The notes beneath the pieces are model-generated. The model made no database searches. It saw only the letters and a program-made list of their open reading frames with translations, and was not told where the DNA came from. Both the position numbers and the translations under genes were made by a program. Positions 18,532 to 27,432 of a DNA stretch of 64,000 bases are shown in pieces. How positions within the stretch are numbered: the stretch's first letter is position 1; the number at the start of each line of letters is the position of its first letter. This stretch comes from Streptomyces sp. P3 (GTDB taxonomy: Bacteria > Actinomycetota > Actinomycetes > Streptomycetales > Streptomycetaceae). The stretch covers positions 2,542,001 to 2,606,000 of the forward strand of contig NZ_CP028369.1 of the NCBI RefSeq assembly GCF_003032475.1, written 5' to 3'.

Positions 18532-19197
18532 GTGAGACGGCTCAGGAGGTTTTCCGGGGTCGGGCAGGCGGTGTGGGCGTACGTCCGCAGTGCGCCCGGT
18601 ACGTATGTGTGGCTGGCGGTCCTGTTCGTCACCACGGTGGCGCTGCACCGTATGTCCCCGGAGTTCGAGCAGGAGTTTCTGCTCCAGCGGTCGACGAACA
18701 TCCATGAGTTGTCCCGGCATCCGGTGCGGGTGCTGGTGGCGAGTGCCATGTGGATCGACGGCGGGTACTGGGTGCCGTACGCGGTGCTGTACACGGTGTT
18801 CCACGCCCGGGCGGAGCGCCGGCTGGGGACGGCGCGGTGGCTGGCGGTGTGCGCGGCGGCGCACGTGCTGGCGACGCTGGCCAGTGAGGGGGCGCTGGCG
18901 GTGGCGATCCAGGCCGGGCTCGCCCCACGGTCGTCGGTGGAGACGCTGGACGTGGGTGTGAGTTACGCGCTGGCGGGTGTGGTGGCGGTGCTGTTCCACG
19001 GGATGCGTTCGCCGTGGCGGTACGTGTATCTCGTGGTGGTCCTCGTCTTCTACGGTCTTCCGCTGGCGGAGGCGCCGACGTTCACGGACTTCGGACATTT
19101 TGTCTCCGTGCTGATCGGGCTGGGGTGTTTTCCGCTGGTCAGGGGGCGGGAAAGGGCGCGCCGGCCGGAGGGGACGGCGGCTGTGCCCCGGGGGTAG
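18532..19197 (+). CDS. Rhomboid-like integral membrane protein
   Basis: A 221-aa polytopic protein with about six hydrophobic segments: YVWLAVLFVTTVALHRM, YWVPYAVLYTVF, WLAVCAAAHVLATLAS, VSYALAGVVAVLFHG, YVYLVVVLVFYGLPLA and FVSVLIGLGCFPLV. The topology resembles rhomboid proteases. The catalytic Ser region reads DVGVSYAL instead of the usual GxSG, and the His region is DFGHFVSVLIGLG. Activity is therefore possible but uncertain. The GTG start lies 6 nt after GATACT, with no Shine-Dalgarno. It is divergent from the kinase gene with only 21 nt between start codons. Confidence 0.8.
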   Translation: MRRLRRFSGVGQAVWAYVRSAPGTYVWLAVLFVTTVALHRMSPEFEQEFLLQRSTNIHELSRHPVRVLVASAMWIDGGYWVPYAVLYTVFHARAERRLGTARWLAVCAAAHVLATLASEGALAVAIQAGLAPRSSVETLDVGVSYALAGVVAVLFHGMRSPWRYVYLVVVLVFYGLPLAEAPTFTDFGHFVSVLIGLGCFPLVRGRERARRPEGTAAVPRG

Positions 19198-19322
19198 GGC
19201 CGGTTCGGCCGGGGCGAGGCGGCCGTCGGCGGCTTCGGTGCGGGCCGTCCCGTGGCGGCCGCCGGTGCGACCGATGACGGTGGGGGACGGCGATTGTCAG
19301 TGGCGGGGTGCAGCATGGGGCC

Positions 19323-20054
19323 ATGGCGAGGACAGGCACGGGTGCAGGCGACGGCGCGCGCTCGGGAGCGGTGACGGGCGGGGCCGGCGGCAGGCGGCCC
19401 GGCGTGGTGAGGGGCGCACGGCGGCCGGAGGTGCGGCTGCCGGTGCTCGAGCCGTTCGCGGACGGGGAGCTGGAGCCCGACGGGGACTACGACGGCGTGG
19501 AGTTCCGTGAGCGGGATCTGGCGGAGCAGGACGGCGGGGGCGCCCGGTTCATGGACTGCGCGGTGACGGGGTGCGCGCTGGACGGGACGCGGCTGCGCAA
19601 GGCCCGGTTCCTGGACTCCGTCCTCACCGGGCCGCGGGGTGTCGGCACGGATCTGGCGGAGGCGACGCTGCGTGACGTCGAGGTGCTCGACGCCCGTCTG
19701 GGGGGTGCGCAGCTGTACGGCGCGGTGCTGGAGCGGGTGGTGGTGCGCGGCGGCAAGATCGACTATCTGAATCTGCGTCAGGCGCGGTTGCGGGACGTCG
19801 TCTTCGAGGGGTGTGTCCTGGTCGAGCCGGATTTCGGGGGTGCGCGTCTGGAGCGCGTCGAGTTCGTCGACTGCGCCGTGAAGTCCGTCGACTTCACGGC
19901 GGCGACACTGAGTGACGTGGATCTGCGGGGGGCGGTGGAGCTCGGCATCGCGGGGGGTGTGGGCCGGTTGTCCGGCGCGGTGATCAGTGCGGCCCAGCTG
20001 CTGGATCTGGCCCCGGTGCTGGCGGGCGAGCTGGGGATCAGAGTGGAGGGGTGA
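19323..20054 (+). CDS. Pentapeptide-repeat protein
   Basis: A 243-aa protein. After a Gly/Arg-rich N-terminus (residues 1-35), about 150 residues follow the A(D/N)LXX-like pattern: FMDCAVTGCALDGTRLRKARFLD, TDLAEATLRDVEVLDARL, LYGAVLERVVV, LNLRQARLRDVVFEGCVL, RLERVEFVDCAVKSVDF, TLSDVDLRGA. This predicts a right-handed quadrilateral beta-helix. Some family members protect gyrase or mimic DNA, but many have unknown roles. ATG 19323 was chosen; a GTG at 19308 is an alternative. Confidence 0.85.
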   Translation: MARTGTGAGDGARSGAVTGGAGGRRPGVVRGARRPEVRLPVLEPFADGELEPDGDYDGVEFRERDLAEQDGGGARFMDCAVTGCALDGTRLRKARFLDSVLTGPRGVGTDLAEATLRDVEVLDARLGGAQLYGAVLERVVVRGGKIDYLNLRQARLRDVVFEGCVLVEPDFGGARLERVEFVDCAVKSVDFTAATLSDVDLRGAVELGIAGGVGRLSGAVISAAQLLDLAPVLAGELGIRVEG

Positions 20055-20060
20055 CCGGCG

Positions 20061-20621
20061 TCATTTCGTGCGGGGGAAGCGTGCCTGGAGCGTCCAGACG
20101 GCCGGGTTCTCGCCCAGGTCGTCGTGCAGGTCGATGAGGTCGGCGAGCAGGTCGTGCAGGAAGTCGCGGGCCTCGCGCCGGAGTTCGGTGTGCGAGAAGG
20201 TCAGCGGGGGTTCCTCGGCCGGCATCCAGTCGGCCTCGACGTCCACCCAGCCGAAGCGGCGTTCGAAGAGCATGCGGTCGGTGGACTCGGTGAAGTCCAG
20301 TTCGGCGTACTGCGGGCGGGAGGCGCGGGAGCCCGCGGGATCCTGGTCGATCTGCTCGACGATGTCGCACAGCGCCCACGCGAAGTCCAGTACCGGCACC
20401 CATCCCCAGGCTGTGGACACCTCGCGGTCCGCCTTGGTGTCGGCGAGGTAGACGTCCCCGCAGAACAGGTCGTGGCGCAGGGCGCGGACGTCCGCGCGCC
20501 GGTAGTCCGTCTGCGGCGGATCCGGGAAGCGGTTGGAGAGGGCGTAGCCGATGTCGAGCACGTAGGCGATGGTGTCACGGCCCCGTGTGCGTGCCGGACG
20601 TCCCCATAAGATCACTGGCAT
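20061..20621 (-). CDS. Conserved hypothetical protein
   Basis: A soluble protein of 186 aa if started at the ATG 20621-20619 (MPVILWGRPARTRG). An internal GTG (VLDIGYALSN) is also possible. It is acidic and rich in Trp, Tyr and Asp (GWVPVLDFAWALCDIVEQID, FGWVDVEADWMPAEE, LLADLIDLHDDLGE), with no signal peptide or membrane segment. No family was recognised. Its ATG overlaps by two bases the ATG of the divergent M1 peptidase gene, so one of the two starts may be wrong. It is convergent with the pentapeptide gene, 6 nt apart. Confidence 0.75.
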   Translation of the reverse strand: MPVILWGRPARTRGRDTIAYVLDIGYALSNRFPDPPQTDYRRADVRALRHDLFCGDVYLADTKADREVSTAWGWVPVLDFAWALCDIVEQIDQDPAGSRASRPQYAELDFTESTDRMLFERRFGWVDVEADWMPAEEPPLTFSHTELRREARDFLHDLLADLIDLHDDLGENPAVWTLQARFPRTK

Positions 20622-22026
20622 GTCCAGATCCGTGCGGTGTGTCCCGATGGTGGCCTGGTTACTGGCCTGCAGCATCGTCCTCACGGCCTGCGACGGGGGC
20701 GCGGGGGGCGGCTCCGACGGCGCCTCTGGTGTGGGTGACCCTTACTTCCCGAAGGCGGGCAACGGCGGCTACGACGTCTCGCACTACGGCCTGACGCTCG
20801 CCTACGACCCGGACGGCGGGCGCCTCGGCGGCTCTGCCGTCGTCACGGCCCGCGCGACTCGGGATCTCTCCGCCTTCCGGCTGGATCTCGCGGGCATGGA
20901 TGTGGCCGGGGTGACCGTCGAGGGCGTGGCGGCCGAGTTCCGGCGGGACGGCCAGGAGCTGACGGTCCGCCCGTCGGAGTCCCTGTCCGAGGGCGAGACC
21001 TTCGAGGCGACGATCCGCTACTCCGGCAGCCCGCGCACGATCACCGATCCGGACGGTTCGAAGGAGGGCTGGCTGCGCACCGAGGACGGCGCCCTGGCCC
21101 TCGGTGAGCCGGTCGGCTCGATGGCCTGGTTCCCGGGCAATCACCATCCGTCGGACAAGGCGGCCTACGACATCGCCGTCACCGTCCCGAAGGGGCTGAC
21201 GGCCGTCTCCAACGGGGAGTTGCGGAGCCGGAAGGCGGCGGGCGACGGCCGTACGACGTTCTTCTGGCGGACCGCCGAGCCGATGGCGAGTTATCTGGCG
21301 ACGGTCGCCGTCGGCGACTTCACGGTCACCGGTTCCACGACACGCGACGGTCTCCCGGTGTATGTCGCGGTCGACCCGACGCAGGCGGCGGCGAGCCGTG
21401 CGGTGCTCGCCCGGCTGCCCGAGGTCATGGAGTGGGCGCAGAACAACTTCGGCCCGTACCCCTTCTCGTCGGCCGGGGCGATCGTCGACCGCCCGGAGGA
21501 CGCCGGGTACGCCCTGGAGACCCAGAACCGTCCGGTCTACCCGGGCGCCCCCGATCTGCCGACCCTGGTGCACGAGACCGCGCACCAGTGGTTCGGCGAC
21601 TCCGTGACGCCGAAGAGCTGGCAGGACATGTGGCTCAACGAGGGTTTCGCGACGTACGCGGAGTGGCTGTGGGAGGAGGACGAGGGCGGTGCCACGGCGG
21701 AGCAGACGTTCACCGGGCTCTGCGACCACGGTGTCGAGGAGTACCCGGATCTCTGGGACTTCCCGCCCGCGAAGCCGACGAGCGCCGCCCATGTCTCCGA
21801 CAAGCCGGTCTATCTGCGCGGCGCGATGGTGCTGCACCGCATCCGGCAGACCGTGGGCGACGACGCCTTCTACGGCATCGTGCAGGGCTGGGCCGCCGCC
21901 CACCGGCACGCGAACGCCGACACGGACGCCTTCACGGCGTACGTCGAGAGGACGGCGCCGGACGCGGACTTCGACGACATCTGGGCGGACTGGCTGTACG
22001 GGGAAGGCAAGCCGGAGCTCCCCTGA
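20620..22026 (+). CDS. M1-family zinc metallopeptidase lipoprotein
   Basis: Secreted aminopeptidase-like lipoprotein, 468 aa. The signal peptide VPMVAWLLACSIVLTAC has lipobox LTAC near residue 21. The N-terminal beta-domain (KAGNGGYDVSHYGLTLAYD) leads to the gluzincin motif HETAHQWFG with the downstream NEGFATYAEW glutamate, i.e. HExxH-18-E. The GAMEN-type substrate motif is replaced by VDRPEDAGYALETQ. The domain set is truncated compared with full-length M1 aminopeptidases, lacking the C-terminal ARM repeats, as in other short actinobacterial homologues. TAAGAT at 20607-20612 lies 7 nt before the ATG; a leaderless mRNA is likely. Confidence 0.92.
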   Translation: MSRSVRCVPMVAWLLACSIVLTACDGGAGGGSDGASGVGDPYFPKAGNGGYDVSHYGLTLAYDPDGGRLGGSAVVTARATRDLSAFRLDLAGMDVAGVTVEGVAAEFRRDGQELTVRPSESLSEGETFEATIRYSGSPRTITDPDGSKEGWLRTEDGALALGEPVGSMAWFPGNHHPSDKAAYDIAVTVPKGLTAVSNGELRSRKAAGDGRTTFFWRTAEPMASYLATVAVGDFTVTGSTTRDGLPVYVAVDPTQAAASRAVLARLPEVMEWAQNNFGPYPFSSAGAIVDRPEDAGYALETQNRPVYPGAPDLPTLVHETAHQWFGDSVTPKSWQDMWLNEGFATYAEWLWEEDEGGATAEQTFTGLCDHGVEEYPDLWDFPPAKPTSAAHVSDKPVYLRGAMVLHRIRQTVGDDAFYGIVQGWAAAHRHANADTDAFTAYVERTAPDADFDDIWADWLYGEGKPELP

Positions 22027-22124
22027 GCTCCCCGATCTCCCTTGAGCTCCCTGGACATCTGCCGAGCGGTGGGGAGGGCGGGACAGCGTGCGGTCCGGTC
22101 CGTCCGCCGGGCTTGCCGTTGCGG

Positions 22125-23084
22125 TCAGGCCGTGCGGTGCGCCGCGTCGTGTGCGTCGAGCAGCCGGGCGAGGTCCGACGGCCACACCGGCTCGGCGGAC
22201 GCATGCAGTTCCTGCCGGGGCCACCAGCGCCAGCCGAGGATGCCGTCGGCGGCGTGGGCGGCGGCCAGGTCGGGGCCGGCAGGTTCGCGGTGCGGGCCCT
22301 CAGTGACGTAGATGTGCTCGTGCTGGCGGATGACGACGTCGAAGCGGGTGAAGTCGTGTTCCCAGGTGCACAGGAGGGGCCCGGGTTCCAGTTCGCTCCA
22401 GCCGGTCTCCTCGCGCAGCTCGCGCAGGGCGGCCTCGCGGGGCGTCTCGCCTTCCTCCAGTCCGCCGCCGGGCAGTGCCCAGTGCGGGCCGACGTCGGGG
22501 TTGACGTACCGGAAGAGGAGGACGGAGCCGCCGGGGTCGACGACGGCGACGCGCGCGGCTCGGCGCAACCGCGGCAGCGGCTTGCGCAGCACGGCGCAGG
22601 GGCGCCCGTGCTGCAGATCCGGACGGTGGCCGATCACCTCGTACCCGAGGGCGGTCCAGAACGCGAGGCCCTTGGGGTTGGCGTCGAGCACGGCGAGCCG
22701 GAGGCCGGTGCGGCCGTCCGCCCGGAACCGCTCCTCGATCTGCTCGGCGATCCGGCGGCCGTGCCCCTGCCCGTGCTCGGCGGCGTCGACCATCAGCAGT
22801 CCGATCCAGGGGTCCGGGTCGGCGGGGTCGGGATGCCGGGCCAGGGTGACGACCACCCCGACCAGCCTTCCCCCGCTGCGGGCCAGCAGCACCTCCACCC
22901 CTTCGGTCGCCGCCTGTTCCGCGAGCCCCGCCGCCACCTGCTCCGGCCGGATGTCGTGCGGATCCGGGAAGTCGCCGCTGAGCGCCTGGAATTCGCGGTT
23001 GGACGCGTAGAGGGCGGTCAGTTCGGTGAGGAGGGGGCCCGGGATGTCGTGGCCGGCGGCGAGCGGGAGGGCAGTCAGGTCCAT
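22125..23084 (-). CDS. GNAT acetyltransferase-NUDIX hydrolase fusion
   Basis: A 319-aa two-domain protein. Residues 1-165 are a GNAT domain: DPWIGLLMVDAAEHGQGHGR is the acetyl-CoA pyrophosphate loop region, and LAVLDANPKGLAFWTALGYE is the family's C-terminal strand-helix. Residues about 170-319 are NUDIX, with GGGLEEGETPREAALRELRE followed by ETG matching the Nudix box GX5EX7REUXEEXGU. The pair suggests acetylation and NTP or ADP-sugar hydrolysis on related metabolites, but no substrate is evident. TACCCT 7 nt before the ATG and no Shine-Dalgarno point to a leaderless transcript. Confidence 0.9.
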   Translation of the reverse strand: MDLTALPLAAGHDIPGPLLTELTALYASNREFQALSGDFPDPHDIRPEQVAAGLAEQAATEGVEVLLARSGGRLVGVVVTLARHPDPADPDPWIGLLMVDAAEHGQGHGRRIAEQIEERFRADGRTGLRLAVLDANPKGLAFWTALGYEVIGHRPDLQHGRPCAVLRKPLPRLRRAARVAVVDPGGSVLLFRYVNPDVGPHWALPGGGLEEGETPREAALRELREETGWSELEPGPLLCTWEHDFTRFDVVIRQHEHIYVTEGPHREPAGPDLAAAHAADGILGWRWWPRQELHASAEPVWPSDLARLLDAHDAAHRTA

Positions 23085-23112
23085 GGGCCGCAGGGTAGGG
23101 CCGATCGGCTGG

Positions 23113-24708
23113 TCACACCCCGACCGATTCCGCTCCGACCTGTCCGCGGGAGAGGAGCATCCGCTCGAGGAGGTTGCGGGTGGCGCGTTCGACGCGCGGG
23201 TCGTGGTGGTCCTTGTCCTGGAGGGCGAGGGGCCAGTAGAAGGTGCCGGCGGCGAAGACGAGGGTGCCGCCCTCGTGTTCGGTGAGGCCGGTGTTCTGGA
23301 TGCGCCGCTTGGGGGGGCTGCCCTTGACGGGCTTGACCCGGTAGGGGGACTCCGAGAGGAGGGTGCGGGTGGCGTCCTTGGGGGACGGCATCTTGCTGTC
23401 GTAGCCGTCGGCCTCGACGGCCACGAGGCCGGGTATCTCCTCGCCGTCCTTGAGCCCGGTGCCCTCCCAGAACCAGTGGTCCGGCCGGCGGACGACCAGG
23501 GGCGCGGGTTTGGCCAGGATGCCGTTGTACTGGACGCCGAGGACACCTTGTTCGGCGCGGCCGGTCTTCTTGCCGTGCTTGTCCTGCAGGTCACGCCAGC
23601 GCTCGGTGGGGCCGTTGGCGTCGGGGGACGGGTCCGGGGCGGTCTTGTAGCAGGCGACGGTGCGGGCGGGTGCTCCGCCGGCCGCGCCGGTGAGCCGGAT
23701 GTGGAAGTAGACGTTGTTGGCCGCGAGGAAGGCGAGATGGGTGCCGACGTCCACCGCCTTCTCCAGAACGTCCCGCATGGGCTTCGACCAGTACTCGTCG
23801 TGGCCGGGGAAGATCATCGCCGTGTAGCGCTCGGGGTCGATCCTGCCCTCGTGCAGGTCGGTGCTCGTCGCGTACGTCACGTCGTGGCCCTCGGCCTCCA
23901 CCCAGCGCGTGAACGCGACGTCCAGCTCGGCCCATCGGGGCATGCCGTGGTCGGAGTAGGGGCGGTCGAACGACACCTGGAACGCGCGGTGGTTGCTGTC
24001 CGCGACCGCGCCGGGGCGGGGGTAGCCCCGGTAGAGGTTCTTGCCGGTGCGGCCGTCCATGGGCCATTGGTTGTAGGCCTGGTAGGTGGTGAAGGGGAGG
24101 ACCACCAGGAGGTCTGACGCGCGGTTCTGCTCACGGACGACGAACGGGGTGCAGCTGCGGTGGCCGTCCTCGGCCTCGAAGACCGCCACGTAGACACCCG
24201 ATATCCAGGTGCTGGGGACGAGGTGCGTCCAGGACGGTCGCCAGTCGCACACGATGGCGCCGCTCTCGGAGTGCGGGGCGGGGACGGGGTGCCGCGAGCC
24301 GGTGAGCTCCGGTCCGGTGGCCATCAGGCGGCCGCCCTCGCCGTCGTAGTGGCCGAGCCGGTAGAGGGAGATGCGGAAGGGCTGCGGGTTCCGGACGGAC
24401 ACGTGGAAGGAGATGGGTTCCCCGGGGGCGACGGAGGTCGTCGACGCGTATCCGTGGATCTGTCCCAGATGGTCCTTGGTGCTGAGGCGGGCGTCCGCGG
24501 GGACTTCCCAGTCGGCCGTTCCCTCGTGCGTGTTCTCGTTCACGACCGGGTTGGCGCCCGTGGCGGTGGCCTTGCGGACGGTCGGCGGGGCCGCGGACGG
24601 GGGCTCCGCGGGGGTCTCGCGGTAGGCGTAGGCCGCTCCGACGCCGGCCGCGGCGATCGCCCCCACCCCGAACGTACCCATGACCTTGCGACGACTGACG
24701 ACGGACAT
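23113..24708 (-). CDS. Tat-exported N,N-dimethylformamidase beta-subunit-like protein
   Basis: A 531-aa secreted protein. The twin-arginine signal (VVSRRKVMGTFGVGAIAAAG) starts at residue 3. Residues 95-165 form a beta-sandwich (VAPGEPISFHVSVRNPQPFR, SLYRLGHYDGEGGRLM). The large C-terminal region resembles the dimethylformamidase beta-subunit-like domain (PF20254): LPFTTYQAYNQW, NLYRGYPRP, VSFDRPYSDHG, WVEAEGHDVTYATSTDLH, FPGHDEYWSKPMRD, and a hydrophobic AFLAANNVYFHIRL segment. Real DMFase is cytoplasmic with a small alpha subunit; here the alpha subunit is absent and the protein is exported, so the substrate is unknown. Confidence 0.85.
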   Translation of the reverse strand: MSVVSRRKVMGTFGVGAIAAAGVGAAYAYRETPAEPPSAAPPTVRKATATGANPVVNENTHEGTADWEVPADARLSTKDHLGQIHGYASTTSVAPGEPISFHVSVRNPQPFRISLYRLGHYDGEGGRLMATGPELTGSRHPVPAPHSESGAIVCDWRPSWTHLVPSTWISGVYVAVFEAEDGHRSCTPFVVREQNRASDLLVVLPFTTYQAYNQWPMDGRTGKNLYRGYPRPGAVADSNHRAFQVSFDRPYSDHGMPRWAELDVAFTRWVEAEGHDVTYATSTDLHEGRIDPERYTAMIFPGHDEYWSKPMRDVLEKAVDVGTHLAFLAANNVYFHIRLTGAAGGAPARTVACYKTAPDPSPDANGPTERWRDLQDKHGKKTGRAEQGVLGVQYNGILAKPAPLVVRRPDHWFWEGTGLKDGEEIPGLVAVEADGYDSKMPSPKDATRTLLSESPYRVKPVKGSPPKRRIQNTGLTEHEGGTLVFAAGTFYWPLALQDKDHHDPRVERATRNLLERMLLSRGQVGAESVGV

Positions 24709-24876
24709 GTGGAACAGGCCCCCCTGGCACCGGCACACGGTCCGCGCACGCGCTGTTCACTCGTCGCACGGCCGTGTGGACTGTCAAACCTCTTGGCTGC
24801 GGCGCGACCTCTGTCGCGCTGCAGGTTCGGGGTAGTGACGGTCGAGCGACTGGTCGAGCCGCTGGTCACACGAAGA

Positions 24877-24906
24877 CCGCCCGCCCTCCTGATAGAGGGC
24901 GGACGG
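24877..24906 (-). terminator. Terminator of terD-like gene
   Basis: CCGCCCGCCCTC / GAGGGCGGACGG imperfect stem-loop (one mismatch) about 60 nt downstream of the minus-strand stop at 24966. A second hairpin, GCGCGAC / GTCGCGC, lies near 24801-24819. Confidence 0.7.
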
Positions 24907-24965
24907 TCCGGTGAGGTTGCCTGGGACGCCTCGGTTGTTCGAACGCCGGGTGACGTTCGGGTGGA

Positions 24966-25541
24966 TCAGACGCTGACGCCGAAGTCCTGGGCGATGCCCA
25001 CGAGGCCCGATGCGTAACCCTGGCCGACCGCACGGAACTTCCACTCCGCGCCGTTGCGGTAGAGCTCGCCGAAGACCATGGCCGTCTCGGTGGCCGCGTC
25101 CTCCGAGAGGTCGTAGCGGGCGATCTCGGCGCCGCCGGCCTGGTTGACGATGCGGATGTAGGCGTTGCGGACCTGGCCGAAGTTCTGCGAGCGGTTCTCC
25201 GCGTCGTAGATCGAGACCGGGAAGACGATCTTGTCGATGTCGGCGGGGAGGCCCGCCAGGTTCACGTTGATCGCCTCGTCGTCGCCCGCGCCCTCGCCGG
25301 TGCGGTTGTCGCCGGTGTGGACGATGGTCTGGTCCGGCGTCTGCTTGTTGTTGAAGAAGACGAAGTGACCGTCGGAGTAGACCTTGCCCTGGAGGTTGAC
25401 CGCGATCGCGGAGGCGTCGAGGTCGAAGTCCGTGCCGGTGGTGGTGCGGACGTCCCAGCCGAGGCCCACGGTGACGGCGGTCAGGCCCGGAGCCTCCTTG
25501 GTGAGCGAGACGTTGCCACCCTTGGACAGGCTTACAGCCAT
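24966..25541 (-). CDS. TerD-family calcium-binding stress protein
   Basis: A 191-aa TerD/TerZ-type protein associated with tellurite and stress resistance and, in Streptomyces, with differentiation. It begins [20 protein letters not shown]. It carries the calcium-site segments [20 protein letters not shown] and [19 protein letters not shown], then [21 protein letters not shown] and [27 protein letters not shown] precedes the ATG. Tandem cttcgtacggg repeats lie just upstream (25564-25592) and may be part of the promoter. Several TerD paralogues normally exist in one genome, so no gene symbol is assigned. Confidence 0.93.
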   Translation of the reverse strand: MAVSLSKGGNVSLTKEAPGLTAVTVGLGWDVRTTTGTDFDLDASAIAVNLQGKVYSDGHFVFFNNKQTPDQTIVHTGDNRTGEGAGDDEAINVNLAGLPADIDKIVFPVSIYDAENRSQNFGQVRNAYIRIVNQAGGAEIARYDLSEDAATETAMVFGELYRNGAEWKFRAVGQGYASGLVGIAQDFGVSV

Positions 25542-25718
25542 GGTTGGGAGTCCTTCCCTCGTTGCGTACGGCTTCGTACGGGCTTCGTACGGGCACGAAG
25601 CTACAGCTATCCCTATGAACGCAGCGAAGGGTGCGCAAGGTTCCCCGCCACTCCGCGTTTCTTTACTTTCTTTACCGACCGGATATTCGCGTGACTCGGG
25701 CCGGGCCGGAGCGGGAAC

Positions 25719-26156
25719 ATGGGGGGCATGTCTGGTCCCTATGTCGTCCGCGGCTCCGTCTCGCTCCCCGAGGCCGAGCTCATGTGGCGTTTCTCGCGGT
25801 CTTCGGGGCCGGGCGGGCAGCACGTGAACACCAGCGACTCACAGGTGGAGCTCCGCTTCGACCTCGCCCGCACCGAGGCGTTCCCCGAGGTGTGGAAGGC
25901 GCGGGCGCTCGAACGGCTGGCCGGGCGGCTCGTCGACGGCGTCGTCACCGTCCGCGCCTCCGAGCACCGCTCCCAGTGGCGCAACCGCGAGACCGCCGCC
26001 GTACGCCTCGCCGCCCTGCTCGCCGAGGCCACCGCCCCGCCGCCCAAGCCGCGTAGGCCGACCCGGATTCCGCGCGGCATCAACGAGCGCCGGCTGCGGG
26101 AGAAGAAGCAGCGCTCCGACACCAAGCGGGGCAGGACCGGCCGCGACTGGTCCTGA
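25719..26156 (+). CDS. arfB: ArfB/YaeJ-like peptidyl-tRNA hydrolase (class I release-factor domain)
   Basis: Ribosome-rescue factor of 145 aa. The release-factor domain has the catalytic GGQ in [20 protein letters not shown] near residue 36, which hydrolyses peptidyl-tRNA on stalled ribosomes. The basic C-terminal tail ([20 protein letters not shown]) enters the empty mRNA channel in ArfB homologues. It lacks the codon-recognition domain of RF1/RF2. Two ATGs 9 nt apart are possible: 25719 with GGAGCGGGAAC upstream, or 25728 preceded by six Gs. Confidence 0.93.
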   Translation: MGGMSGPYVVRGSVSLPEAELMWRFSRSSGPGGQHVNTSDSQVELRFDLARTEAFPEVWKARALERLAGRLVDGVVTVRASEHRSQWRNRETAAVRLAALLAEATAPPPKPRRPTRIPRGINERRLREKKQRSDTKRGRTGRDWS

Positions 26157-26177
26157 CAGAAGCGGATCAGGTCCCCG

Positions 26178-26240
26178 CCGTGCCGGTCCGCCGGTCGTCG
26201 TGCCGCTCCGCCGGTCGCCGTGCCGGTCCGTCGTGCCGGT
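26178..26240. repeat. About 20-bp degenerate tandem repeat
   Basis: Copies of cgtgccgKtccgccggtcg lie in the gap between the ArfB-like gene and the sigma factor gene: two full units, then shortened units ending cgtgccggt. No function is evident; promoter elements of the sigma gene may overlap it. Confidence 0.6.
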
Positions 26241-26364
26241 ACTCCGAACTGACCGGCGGTTCCCCCGTCCCGCTGTTCTGTCACATCTCGCCCGACCCGT
26301 CCGTCCTTCCCAGGACGAGTGCGATCGACTGCCGAACCGGGACGAGGGACGAAGGATGCAACCG

Positions 26365-27249
26365 ATGACGACGACGGGTGACGACGATTTCCTGGCCCGG
26401 TCCTTCGAGGCGCACCGCGCCCGGCTGCGCGCCGTGGCCCACCGCATGCTCGGCTCCGCCGCCGAGGCCGACGACGCCGTTCAGGAGGCGTGGTTGCGGC
26501 TCAGCCGCAGTCACGGCCGCAGCGGGGGCGAGGAGATCGGCAATCTCGGCGGCTGGCTGACGACGGTCGTCGGCCGGGTCTGTCTGGACATGCTCCGCTC
26601 GCGCCGCTCCCGTGCCGAGGAGCCGCTGGAGAACTGGTCTCCCGCGCCCTCCTCAGCCCTGCCCGACCCGGCGCAGGACGCCCTGCTCGCGGATTCCGTG
26701 GGCGCCGCCCTTCTCGTCGTCCTGGATGCCCTGACCCCCGCCGAGCGGCTGGCGTTCGTGCTGCACGACCTGTTCGGGGTGCCCTTCGACGAGGTCGCGG
26801 CGATCGTCGACCGGACCCCGCAGGCCGCCCGGCAGCTCGCCAGCAGGGCTCGCCGCCGGGTGCGCGGAGCGCAGGAGCCCGAGGCCGACCTGGTCCGGCA
26901 GCGCAAGGTGGTGGACGCTTTCCTGGCCGCCGCGCGGGAGGGCGACTTCGAGGGGCTGCTCGCGGTTCTCGACCCGGACGTCGTGTCCCGTTCCGAGGCC
27001 GGGGTGACGGCCGGCGCCGCGGCGGTCGCGGCGGGTGCGTCCAGTTTCCACCGCGTCGCCCTCGAAGCCCGGCCCGACCTCGCGATCCGGTCCGCCCTGG
27101 TGGACGGCGCGGCGGCGGTGGCGGTGCTGGCCGGCGACCGCGTGGAACGGGTGGTGCGCTTCACGTTCGTGGGGGGTGGGCGGATCGCCCTGATCGACGT
27201 CGTGAGCGAGCCCGCACGCCTCGCCCGGTTGCAGGTGACCCTCCTGTAG
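26365..27249 (+). CDS. ECF41-type (SigJ-like) RNA polymerase sigma factor
   Basis: A 294-aa ECF sigma factor with a fused C-terminal domain. The sigma2 region is FEAHRARLRAVAHRMLGSAAEADDAVQEAWLRLSR. Sigma4 is DALTPAERLAFVLHDLFGVPFDEVAAIVDRTPQAARQLASRARRRV. Residues about 180-294 form a SnoaL/NTF2-like domain (VVDAFLAAAREGDFEGLLAVLD). This architecture is ECF41, where the NTF2-like domain controls activity in place of an anti-sigma factor. ATG 26365 has GAAGGA at ideal spacing; ATG 26356 is the alternative. The carboxymuconolactone decarboxylase/oxidoreductase partner often found next to ECF41 genes is not adjacent here. Confidence 0.92.
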   Translation: MTTTGDDDFLARSFEAHRARLRAVAHRMLGSAAEADDAVQEAWLRLSRSHGRSGGEEIGNLGGWLTTVVGRVCLDMLRSRRSRAEEPLENWSPAPSSALPDPAQDALLADSVGAALLVVLDALTPAERLAFVLHDLFGVPFDEVAAIVDRTPQAARQLASRARRRVRGAQEPEADLVRQRKVVDAFLAAAREGDFEGLLAVLDPDVVSRSEAGVTAGAAAVAAGASSFHRVALEARPDLAIRSALVDGAAAVAVLAGDRVERVVRFTFVGGGRIALIDVVSEPARLARLQVTLL

Positions 27250-27286
<37 letters not shown>

Positions 27287-27432
27287 GCAAGGCTCAGGTC
27301 TGGGCCGACGCCGGTCCGGTGAGGCGGACGGGAGGGAGCGGGAGGTAGGGAGCGGCGGAGGCGACGGGCGGGAGTCGACGAGGAGGGGCGGCGCGGGGCG
27401 GGGGTGAGGCGACGAGGGGGCTCGGCGTCGCC

